Shown: piece after piece, positions 9,083-15,693 of the stretch
How positions within the stretch are numbered: position 1 is the first letter of the stretch
Layout of the letters: the number at the start of each line of letters is the position of its first letter
DNA from: Rickettsiales bacterium
GTDB taxonomy: Bacteria; Pseudomonadota; Alphaproteobacteria; G027485855
DNA: 64,000 nt
NCBI GenBank assembly: GCA_027485855.1
Contig: JAIXQD010000001.1
Location: 269,575-333,574, forward strand
Direction: 5' to 3'
Made by a program: the position numbers and the translations under genes
Notes under the pieces: model-generated
What the model saw: only the letters and a program-made list of their open reading frames with translations
Database searches by the model: none
What the model was told of the DNA's origin: nothing

Positions 9083-9823
9083 ATGCCTTGTCTGCTCACC
9101 CTTAAAGACATTACCGTGCATTTTGGTGCACGCAAGGCCTTGCACAATATTCATGCCCATTTCCATGAGGGTTCGCTCACCGCCATTGCCGGCCCCAATG
9201 GCTCTGGCAAAAGCACCTTATTAAAACTTATTGCCGGTATTTTGCCGCCCTCTTTGGGGCAGATGATCTGGCATCAAAAGCCGGCACCCACGCTGGCCTA
9301 CTTGCCGCAAAGCAGTGTCTTGGCAAGGCAATTTCCTATATCGGTGGCTGATTTTGCGGCAACCGGTTTTTATCCGGCTTTTGGTGAGCAACGCCGGCTG
9401 AGTGCAAGCCAGCGCGAACAGATAGCCCAAGCACTAAACAAGGTTGGGCTCGCCGATTATGGCCCAAGGCACATTAGCGAGCTTTCAGGCGGGGAGTTTC
9501 AGCGGCTGTTATTTGCGCGGGTTTGCCTGCAAGATGCAGCGCTGATATTGCTTGATGAGCCTTTTGCCGCACTTGATGCGCTGAGCACACAAAAACTTAT
9601 GACACAGATTTTAGAATGGCACCAACAAGGCCGCACCATTATTTGTGTGCTGCATGATTTGTTGCTGATTAAAAAATATTTCCCCGAATCAATGGTGCTG
9701 CAAGGGCGCTGCTTGGGCAGTGGTCATACACACGAGATGTTTGAGCAAAAGCTGCTCTCCTTCGACCTTGATATGGCCGAGCTGCGCGCCGAACATGACA
9801 AACCCACCGATTTATGCTCATGA
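9083..9823 (+). CDS. znuC: Zinc ABC transporter ATP-binding protein ZnuC
   Basis: The ATPase of the zinc importer, about 246 residues. The Walker A motif is GPNGSGKST, the Q-loop sits in AYLPQSS, the ABC signature is LSGGEFQR, and Walker B is LILLDEPFAALD, followed by the switch His in VLHD. The reading frame is open back to a TTG at 9047, but the ATG at 9083 gives the usual N-terminus (MPCLLTLKDITVHFG), so it is preferred. The last bases overlap the znuB start, showing translational coupling. Confidence 0.92.
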   Translation: MPCLLTLKDITVHFGARKALHNIHAHFHEGSLTAIAGPNGSGKSTLLKLIAGILPPSLGQMIWHQKPAPTLAYLPQSSVLARQFPISVADFAATGFYPAFGEQRRLSASQREQIAQALNKVGLADYGPRHISELSGGEFQRLLFARVCLQDAALILLDEPFAALDALSTQKLMTQILEWHQQGRTIICVLHDLLLIKKYFPESMVLQGRCLGSGHTHEMFEQKLLSFDLDMAELRAEHDKPTDLCS

Positions 9824-10665
9824 TTGATTTATTGCTACAGCCTTTCAACGACTATGCCTTCATGCAAAGGGCGCTGCTGGCCTGTGTGCTGCTTAGTATC
9901 AGCGGCGTACCTTTAGGCTTTTTTATGCAGCAACGGCGCATTGCTTTAGTGGCTGATGCGATGTCGCATGCGATTTTACCGGGTGTGGCCATTGCTTTTT
10001 TATTGAGTGGTCTGGCTTTATGGCCGCTCACATTGGGCGGGCTGATATCGGGTGTGCTGCTGGCTTTGCTTGCCAGTGTTTTAGTGCGCACCACGCAATT
10101 GCGCGAAGATGCCAGCTTTACGCTTCTGTTTTTGTTTTCGCTCAGTTCGGGCTTGTTGTTATTGTCGATTAACCAGCGCGAGATTGATTTATTGCATTTA
10201 TTATTTGGCAATATTCTGGCCCTCAACCCAGAAACCTTGCAGCTTATCGCCGCGATAACATTAATCAGCCTCATCGGGCTTATGCTCACCTTCAGGGGCC
10301 TTGTGCTTGACTGCCTTGATCCAGATTTTTTGCAATCAAGCCGCCGCGGGCACCTGGTGCGGCCGGTGTTTTTTATGTTGTTTGTGCTCAATCTGGTGGC
10401 CGCCTTCCAAGCGCTTGGCACACTCATGGCCGTTGGCATAATGCTGCTGCCGGCCATTGCCGCCAGCTTTTGGAGCCGCACTATTTTTGGCAATATGGCG
10501 CTTGGCTTCGCAATGGCACTTTTTATGAGTTATAGCGGCCTGCTTATCTCATTTTATGCTGATTTGCCCTCGGGCGCGGTTATTGTATTTTTGGGCACGG
10601 TTATTTGCTTTGTCTCGCTTACAATTGGCAAATATGGCAGTTTTAAGCGCTATTTTTCTGGCTGA
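9814..10665 (+). CDS. znuB: Zinc ABC transporter permease ZnuB
   Basis: A 283-residue permease of the ABC-3 family with about eight hydrophobic segments. The VADAMSHAILPGVAIAF block and the LGTLMAVGIMLLPAIAA block are family hallmarks. Two starts are possible: the ATG at 9814 and the ATG at 9820, which overlaps the znuC stop as ATGA. The second may be the used one. Together with ZnuA and ZnuC it forms a high-affinity zinc importer. The gene is followed by short tandem repeats instead of a clear terminator. Confidence 0.92.
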   Translation: MLMIDLLLQPFNDYAFMQRALLACVLLSISGVPLGFFMQQRRIALVADAMSHAILPGVAIAFLLSGLALWPLTLGGLISGVLLALLASVLVRTTQLREDASFTLLFLFSLSSGLLLLSINQREIDLLHLLFGNILALNPETLQLIAAITLISLIGLMLTFRGLVLDCLDPDFLQSSRRGHLVRPVFFMLFVLNLVAAFQALGTLMAVGIMLLPAIAASFWSRTIFGNMALGFAMALFMSYSGLLISFYADLPSGAVIVFLGTVICFVSLTIGKYGSFKRYFSG

Positions 10666-10688
10666 GCCACAGTTTAGCGATATATGGC

Positions 10689-10736
10689 GCAAATCTTGGG
10701 GCAGATCTGGGGGCAGATCTGGGGGCAAATCAGGCC
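10689..10736. repeat. Four 12-nt tandem repeats after znuB
   Basis: Four back-to-back 12-nt units occupy 10689-10700, 10701-10712, 10713-10724 and 10725-10736. The middle two are identical (GCAGATCTGGGG); the outer two differ at a few positions. The array begins 23 nt after the znuB stop codon and has no coding role that I can see. Confidence 0.85.
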
Positions 10737-10752
10737 AAAGCTAAGCCAGCGT

Positions 10753-10778
10753 CCTTAACAATTTGCCTTAACAATTTG
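10753..10778. repeat. Perfect 13-nt tandem duplication
   Basis: CCTTAACAATTTG occurs twice without a gap (10753-10765 and 10766-10778). It is the second short tandem repeat in the znuB to tRNA spacer. No gene or terminator is visible here. Confidence 0.85.
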
Positions 10779-10838
10779 GCTGGGAAAGATTTTTCCTGCT
10801 TGCCTTTTGTGCTTTTGCTGGTTAAAACCTTCCCTCGT

Positions 10839-10910
10839 GTCCCCTTCGTCTAGAGGTCTCGGACACCGCCCCCAAGGAAGCATAGCTTCGGCGGTAACAC
10901 GGGTTCGAAT
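10839..10910 (+). pseudogene. Decayed tRNA-Glu copy with altered anticodon loop
   Basis: The sequence matches the intact tRNA-Glu at 10985 through the 5' acceptor strand, D-arm, anticodon stem (CCGCC/GGCGG), variable loop and the first half of the T-arm (ending GGTTCGAAT). It then diverges, so the 3' acceptor strand and CCA are lost. The seven-base anticodon loop has been replaced by 19 bases that contain a small perfect hairpin (GAAGC-ATA-GCTTC). It cannot act as a tRNA. It lies about 75 nt upstream of the functional copy and looks like a failed tandem duplication. Confidence 0.8.
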
Positions 10911-10984
10911 GATGAAGTTTGGTGCTGATATGTATAAAAATTATGGTGATGATGGTAACAAGTAAATTGGTAATGCGTACATAC

Positions 10985-11060
10985 GTCCCCTTCGTCTAGA
11001 GGCCTAGGACACCGCCCTTTCACGGCGGTAACACGGGTTCGAATCCCGTAGGGGACGCCA
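10985..11060 (+). tRNA. tRNA-Glu (anticodon TTC)
   Basis: A complete cloverleaf of 73 nt plus encoded CCA (11058-11060). The acceptor stem is GTCCCCT paired with AGGGGAC, the anticodon stem CCGCC/GGCGG encloses the loop CTTTCAC with anticodon TTC, and the T-arm is ACGGG-TTCGAAT-CCCGT. The discriminator base is G, as in Glu tRNAs. The arsenic operon starts about 200 nt downstream. Confidence 0.97.
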
Positions 11061-11119
11061 AACTTTTCCGACATAACCCGTGTTAGCTTTTTCTGCCGGC
11101 TTCGCCGCGTGTGGACTCT

Positions 11120-11162
11120 GCTGGCTTCGCCAGCGGGTGTTCGAAACCCGCAGCGCATGCCA
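11120..11162 (+). other. tRNA-like 3' remnant (hairpin, T-arm-like stem, CCA)
   Basis: A perfect hairpin GCTGGC-TTC-GCCAGC (11120-11134), which could be a long variable arm, is followed by a stem-loop GCGGGT-GTTCGAA-ACCCGC (11133-11151) resembling a T-arm with one extra base. The stretch ends with CCA at 11160-11162. No matching 5' half is present upstream. It may be a fragment of a class II tRNA or another tRNA-like relic left by recombination at this tRNA locus. Confidence 0.35.
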
Positions 11163-11241
11163 CAAAAAAATCTCTATAAGTTAAACACATATAAGTGTCA
11201 CTATCGTATAGGGTGCAAAACTTTTTATTGATTCTTTGGAA

Positions 11242-11265
11242 ATATGTCCATAATTATAGACATAT
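11242..11265. promoter_or_regulatory. Probable ArsR operator overlapping the arsR start
   Basis: A perfect 7-bp inverted repeat, ATATGTC-N10-GACATAT, ends on the ATG of arsR. A -35-like TTGATT lies at 11228-11233, and an imperfect -10-like AATTAT at 11252-11257 falls inside the palindrome. ArsR-family repressors bind such imperfect dyads over their own promoters, so autorepression is very likely. With this -10, transcription would start at or next to the ATG, implying a leaderless message. Confidence 0.65.
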
Positions 11266-11599
11266 GAAAATTGACCAAGCCATACAATCTTTCGCTGCAC
11301 TGTCGCAGGAAACCCGTCTGCAAGCCTTCCGTATCCTTGTGCAACATGGGCCACAGGGCATTGCCGTGGGTGAGTTAAGCAAGCAGCTTGGCATCCCTCA
11401 CAACACGCTATCTTTTCATCTGTCGCATTTGAGCGAGGCAGGGTTAGTTACGTCTAACAAGCAAGGTCGGTCGGTCATTTACTGTGCCGACCTGAATCAG
11501 GCACAAGCACTGGTGAAATTCCTGCTCGAAAATTGCTGCGCGGTTAGCAAAACCGCCTGCCTTAACGTCGAAAAATTACTCAAGAGCTGCAGATGCTGA
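11264..11599 (+). CDS. arsR: ArsR-family arsenic-responsive repressor
   Basis: A 111-residue winged-helix repressor that should release the operon when it binds As(III). The recognition helix region reads VGELSKQLGIPHNTLSFHLSHL. The classic ELCVCDL metal site of E. coli ArsR is absent. Instead Cys91-Cys92, Cys99, Cys109 and Cys111 cluster at the C-terminus, similar in placement to the Cys triad of the Acidithiobacillus ferrooxidans ArsR type. The ATG at 11264 is chosen because it gives the normal family length; the frame is open upstream to a GTG at 11195, but that would place coding sequence over the promoter. It overlaps arsC by 7 nt. Confidence 0.9.
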   Translation: MKIDQAIQSFAALSQETRLQAFRILVQHGPQGIAVGELSKQLGIPHNTLSFHLSHLSEAGLVTSNKQGRSVIYCADLNQAQALVKFLLENCCAVSKTACLNVEKLLKSCRC

Positions 11600-12012
11600 A
11601 TGTGCTTTTTTTATGTACCGGTAATTCCTGTCGCAGCATTATGGCTGAAATGCTGCTCAACCATTATGGCGCTGGCAAATTTAAAGCGTTTAGCGCAGGG
11701 AGCTATCCAACAGGTCATGTTCATCCAAAATCTATTGAGACATTAAAGCGGCACAGCATTGATCCAAGACAGCCGCGCAGCAAATCATGGGATGAGCTTG
11801 CCAACCAGAATTTTGATCTTGTGATTACAGTTTGGGATCAGGCAGCGGGGGAAACCTGCCCATTCTTTCCTGGCAAACCTAACAAACTGCATTGGAGCAC
11901 GCCTGACCCAGCCAAGGCCACCGGAACGGCAGCGGAGATAGACGCCGCTTTCGAACAGGCTTTTTCTATGCTGAAAGCCCGTATCGAGGATTTAATTCAT
12001 GGTTACTTTTGA
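11593..12012 (+). CDS. arsC: Arsenate reductase, low-MW phosphatase type
   Basis: A 139-residue arsenate reductase of the low-molecular-weight tyrosine phosphatase fold. The phosphate-binding P-loop CTGNSCRS (CX5R) sits at residues 8-15 and the general-acid Asp lies in TPDPAKA. It reduces As(V) to As(III), using thioredoxin or glutaredoxin as electron donor. Overlaps with both arsR and the aquaporin gene show a tightly coupled operon. Confidence 0.9.
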   Translation: MLNVLFLCTGNSCRSIMAEMLLNHYGAGKFKAFSAGSYPTGHVHPKSIETLKRHSIDPRQPRSKSWDELANQNFDLVITVWDQAAGETCPFFPGKPNKLHWSTPDPAKATGTAAEIDAAFEQAFSMLKARIEDLIHGYF

Positions 12013-12673
12013 TTTAACAAGAAGGTTAGTTGCGGAAGCTTTGGGCACGATGCTACTGGTTGCCGTCGTGGTTGGCTCCGGCATCATGGGCGAGATGCTA
12101 GCGGGCGCTAATGCAGCCATTGCATTGCTCGGCAATACGCTGGCAACAGGTGCGGCGTTAGTTATACTTATTCTGGTCTTCGGCCCCATATCGGGCGCAC
12201 ATTTTAATCCGGTGGTCAGCCTGTCTTTTGCCATGCAAGGTAAACTGACATGGCAGGATTTCCTTGTATATACAGTCGTACAGATCATCGGTGGCATAGC
12301 CGGCGTGCTGCTGGCTCATATCATGTTCGATTTGCCGCCAGTTACGGCATCAACCCATGTCCGCAGCGGCATTGGTATCTGGTCAGGTGAGATTGTTGCG
12401 TCCTTCGGCCTTCTGGCGACTATTCTTGGCTGTCTGCGTGCAAAGCCTGATGCCGTCCCTCATGCCGTAGGCCTGTTCATCACGGCGGGGTATTGGTTTA
12501 CGTCTTCAACTGCGTTTGCCAATCCAGCTGTCACCATCGCCCGCTGCCTCACCGATACCTTCTCGGGCATCAGACCAGAGGATGTTATAGGGTTCATCGT
12601 AGCGCAGATTGTTGGGGCATTACTGGCAACTGCAATGTTCCAGTGGTTCTATGCAAACCAGAGCAAGCAATAA
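11999..12673 (+). CDS. aqpS: Aquaglyceroporin (AqpS-like) of the ars operon
   Basis: A 224-residue MIP-family channel with six membrane helices. The two NPA-type boxes are NPV in AHFNPVVS and NPA in AFANPAVTIAR. NPV in place of the first NPA is tolerated in this family. In Sinorhizobium meliloti AqpS sits in an ars operon and lets As(III) leave the cell down its gradient after ArsC has reduced arsenate. The same logic fits here because no ArsB or Acr3 pump gene is present. It overlaps arsC by 14 nt. Confidence 0.88.
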   Translation: MVTFDLTRRLVAEALGTMLLVAVVVGSGIMGEMLAGANAAIALLGNTLATGAALVILILVFGPISGAHFNPVVSLSFAMQGKLTWQDFLVYTVVQIIGGIAGVLLAHIMFDLPPVTASTHVRSGIGIWSGEIVASFGLLATILGCLRAKPDAVPHAVGLFITAGYWFTSSTAFANPAVTIARCLTDTFSGIRPEDVIGFIVAQIVGALLATAMFQWFYANQSKQ

Positions 12674-13081
12674 GACCAGCATTTCAATCGGTGTCTATTT
12701 TTAGGTTTGGTGCTTACCTTGAGCTTCGCTGGCCTTATCGGCATGGATAACTCTCAGTTCGCATATTTATGCTGTGCTTTCAAGCATCCGCCTCATGTGG
12801 GGGCATCTGTCGGAAGCGTCAAAGGATATCCCCCCACATGCCCCTTAGCGCCAAAACCTGCGAAAATGCAAACTAGATAATGCCCACGCTATTTCAACTG
12901 CGATTGGAAATTTAATGGAAATTTACAAATTTCCGGGCATCATGGTTTAGCTACGAATAACAAGCCTAATTCGAAAGAAGCAAGCCGTCCAGTGGAGGGC
13001 GGCGTTCTAAAAGCAGATGATGTGGACCTTATCTAAGATATATCTCAATAGTTTTTGTGCAAATTTCTTTAGGAGAGTTAT
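12674..13081. other. 408-nt gap after the ars operon
   Basis: No convincing gene is seen. The stretch holds the long inverted repeat at 12794-12840, an AT-rich segment with AAATTT-containing inverted repeats (about 12906-12935), and near its right end a good Shine-Dalgarno (AGGAGAG, 13072-13078) for the next gene. Its base composition changes around 12890, which may mark the right edge of the acquired ars segment. Confidence 0.5.
12794..12840. repeat. Inverted repeat with perfect 10-bp arms
   Basis: CATGTGGGGG (12794-12803) is the exact reverse complement of CCCCCACATG (12831-12840), with a 27-nt loop. No T-run follows, so it is not a standard terminator. It lies about 120 nt after the aquaporin stop codon and could still stabilise the ars mRNA 3' end or be a relic of a mobile element end. 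Confidence 0.7.
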
Positions 13082-13444
13082 ATGCCGATAGAAGGTTTTT
13101 GGGCACAGAGTCCTAACGATAGTAGCGGCCTACCTTTCCCAGTGCCTTTTCGTGAAGACTGGGACAAAGAAGGCTTTTTAGCTCAATTGGATAAAGTCGA
13201 AGCCAATGCACAAAGGCGCAATTACAGAGGCATGTCCTCTTGTCGTGTGTGTAAGTGCCACAACGGTTCAGCCGAATTTAGTTCAGGCGAATATAGTTGG
13301 CCTGCAGGTTATAGACATTATATTGCCGAGCATGATGTTCGCCCAACGCCCGGTTTTGAAAAGATGATAAGAACGGTTGGTGCAGAATTACCCGATAAAC
13401 CAACCAAAAAACCTGATTATCCTCACGGGCTGCGCCAGGGATAA
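13082..13444 (+). CDS. Small zinc-finger-like protein, function unknown
   Basis: A 120-residue protein preceded by a strong AGGAGAG ribosome site. The N-terminal third is acidic and Pro-rich. The centre has C54-X2-C57 with a further Cys59, then the conserved-looking NGSAEF and WPAGYRHYIAEH segments with His79 and His84. The C-X2-C-X21-H-X4-H spacing is compatible with one zinc site. I recall similar short CxxC plus HYxxxH proteins as conserved hypotheticals in alphaproteobacteria, but have no function for them. The stop codon lies inside the first unit of a 15-nt tandem repeat. Confidence 0.75.
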   Translation: MPIEGFWAQSPNDSSGLPFPVPFREDWDKEGFLAQLDKVEANAQRRNYRGMSSCRVCKCHNGSAEFSSGEYSWPAGYRHYIAEHDVRPTPGFEKMIRTVGAELPDKPTKKPDYPHGLRQG

Positions 13445-13482
13445 CTTGATCAGGGATGATTTGATCTGGGATGATCTGATAA
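13438..13482. repeat. Three 15-nt tandem repeats over a stop codon
   Basis: Units at 13438-13452, 13453-13467 and 13468-13482 begin GGGAT and share the TGAT core. The first unit contains the TAA stop of the gene at 13082. Copies 1 and 2 match at about 12 of 15 positions. Confidence 0.85.
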
Positions 13483-13555
13483 AGGCTCTTTAACAACAAA
13501 GATTTTTCGCCGTCATCAGCGGCTAAAACCTTCATCACTAAACACCCAAAAACCG

Positions 13556-15613
13556 CTAAGCCGAGCGCAGTCGATTGATAAAGCTATCCGATGCATCGCG
13601 CAAACGCGAGGTTTGCTCGCGCAATATATGCGTGGCATCTAAAATATTCTGCGAGATGGTGCCTGTGGCGGTCGCAGACATTTTAACGGCCTCAATATTA
13701 TGCGATACATCACCCGTGCCGGCCGATACCTGCTGAATGGTTCGGCTAATTTCCTGCGTGGCCGAACTTTGCTGTTCAACAGCGCCCGCAATAGCCGTTG
13801 ATATGCCATCGATGCTTTGAATAGTGCCGCCCACACTGCGCATGGCTTGCTGCACATTAGTGGTGATATTTTGCACAATACTAATATGACCACTAATTTC
13901 ACCCGTGGCTTTGGTGGTTTGATTGGCCAAAGTTTTAACTTCGCTGGCCACAACAGCAAAGCCCTTACCCGCCTCGCCCGCCCGCGCCGCTTCAATCGTG
14001 GCATTTAAGGCCAGCAAATTGGTTTGCTCGGCAATTTCAGTAATCAGCGACAACACCGCGCCAATTTTTTGTGATGCATCTTCCATAGACTGCATAACGT
14101 CATTGGCTTTACTCATTTCATGCACAGCATTTTGCGCAACCGAGGTTGATTGACTCACTTGCCGGCTGATTTCTTTTATTGACGCGCTGAGCTGCTCTGC
14201 CGATGACGTGACCGTGCAGACGCTTTGCGATGATTGCGACGACGCCACAGCCGCCGCAATGGCCCGCTCACTGGTTTGCATAGCGGTGGCATTGAGTTTT
14301 TCGGCATAATTCTGCATTTCGGTTGCGGCATGTGTGACATTGCTAATGATACTATCGACCGACCCCTCAAACTCCCGCGCAAAATTTTGTAAAGCCTGTT
14401 GCTTAGCCAGCTCGGCCTGACGCCTTGTTTCTTCTTGGGCTTTGCGCAATTTGTCGGCTTCGTTGATTTTATCACGGAATACCAGCAAGGCCCTTGCCAT
14501 TGAACCAAGCTCATCGCCGCGGCTGGTGTTGGCAATGTTTACGCTTAAATCATCGGCGGCCATTGCCACCATATTTTGCGTCAGTTGCTGCACGGGGCGA
14601 ACAATGCCACGCGTGACAAACACAAAATAGACTAACCCCAAACTCATGAGGAGCAGGCACGAACCCACAACAAATAAACGTTCTTGCTTAAGCCGTTCAA
14701 GCCTGATGACAAGTAATTTATCTAACTCAGCAATCACACTATCGCCCAGCTCAGCTGTGCCATCATGCAGCACATCTAATTGTGTGACAAAGTCACTGCT
14801 GGTCAGTGGTTGGTTATTTTGCAATCTATCAATGACCGCGAAAGTAGCTGGTATAGCACTTACATAATCAGCCAGCGCCGCTTGCAGTTTTTGTGCCATA
14901 CCAGGATTGATGCCATTAAACGCCGCATCGGCATTTAAGGATTCTTTGATAGATGTTTGAATCCGCGGCAAAGCCACTTTTTGCAAAACATAGTGATCGA
15001 TGGCCAGCTGATTTTTTTGCGCAACCGATAACTGATAATCTGGATTTAATAATAGCGCAGAATAACTATTTTTAATGACGGCCAGCTCAACCAAAGCCGG
15101 CGGCAAGCCATTTAACACCACATCGACCAGATAATAACTATCCAGCTCAGGATCAAGAATCATATTGGATTGATCGCCAACATATTTAATCATATCGACG
15201 ATTTTTGTCAGCGCCGCCGAATATTGCCCCACATTAAATGCCTGCTGAATATCCATCAGCGTAAAGCCGCCCTTTTGCACTTGCTCGGCCCGTAAATTTA
15301 AAAAATCTTTTAAGTCGCGCTCACTTCTATTGACGCTGATAAAATATTCGGCAATGGCTGCGGCCATGACTTGTGCTTCGGCGGCAGAGTCTTTATCGCC
15401 CGCATCGGCCAAGCTAAGCGCCAGCTGGTAATCGGCAATCTCATTAAGCAATTGCAGCAGCGGCTTTTGAAATTGCGTGCCGACAATTTCAGTTTCAGTA
15501 AAAGTAATTTGCTTATTCAGCGCCACGGTAAGAAACCACATGCTGACCAGCATCGGCACAATAAAACCAGGCAAAATCAGCGCCATGCGCCAGGTGATGT
15601 TTATTTTTTTCAT
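13556..15613 (-). CDS. Methyl-accepting chemotaxis protein
   Basis: A 685-residue chemoreceptor. TM1 is near residues 10-30 and TM2 around 325-345, enclosing a roughly 290-residue helical periplasmic sensor domain of unassigned ligand. A HAMP linker follows TM2 (after the VRPVQQLTQ segment), then a long coiled-coil signalling domain. The highly conserved tip [20 protein letters not shown], which binds CheA and CheW, is intact. The start is placed at the MKKI codon because GGAGG sits 7 nt upstream of it; a second ATG four codons earlier overlaps that ribosome site. It is transcribed alone; no che gene is nearby. Confidence 0.93.
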   Translation of the reverse strand: MKKINITWRMALILPGFIVPMLVSMWFLTVALNKQITFTETEIVGTQFQKPLLQLLNEIADYQLALSLADAGDKDSAAEAQVMAAAIAEYFISVNRSERDLKDFLNLRAEQVQKGGFTLMDIQQAFNVGQYSAALTKIVDMIKYVGDQSNMILDPELDSYYLVDVVLNGLPPALVELAVIKNSYSALLLNPDYQLSVAQKNQLAIDHYVLQKVALPRIQTSIKESLNADAAFNGINPGMAQKLQAALADYVSAIPATFAVIDRLQNNQPLTSSDFVTQLDVLHDGTAELGDSVIAELDKLLVIRLERLKQERLFVVGSCLLLMSLGLVYFVFVTRGIVRPVQQLTQNMVAMAADDLSVNIANTSRGDELGSMARALLVFRDKINEADKLRKAQEETRRQAELAKQQALQNFAREFEGSVDSIISNVTHAATEMQNYAEKLNATAMQTSERAIAAAVASSQSSQSVCTVTSSAEQLSASIKEISRQVSQSTSVAQNAVHEMSKANDVMQSMEDASQKIGAVLSLITEIAEQTNLLALNATIEAARAGEAGKGFAVVASEVKTLANQTTKATGEISGHISIVQNITTNVQQAMRSVGGTIQSIDGISTAIAGAVEQQSSATQEISRTIQQVSAGTGDVSHNIEAVKMSATATGTISQNILDATHILREQTSRLRDASDSFINRLRSA

Positions 15614-15693
15614 TATGTCCTCCATGGGCTAACCCATAAGAGGATATGACTAAGCTATGGATAGAGTTTTAACAATCAACACCAGCGTATGCA

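Noticed and set aside
10850..11158. 102-codon open frame on the minus strand across the tRNA-Glu region
   Set aside because: It is the antisense of the tRNA and its pseudogene; such tRNA-shadow frames are a well-known annotation artefact.
11195..11263. GTG-initiated longer ArsR
   Set aside because: It would place coding sequence over the promoter/operator, and the extra residues are not ArsR-like.
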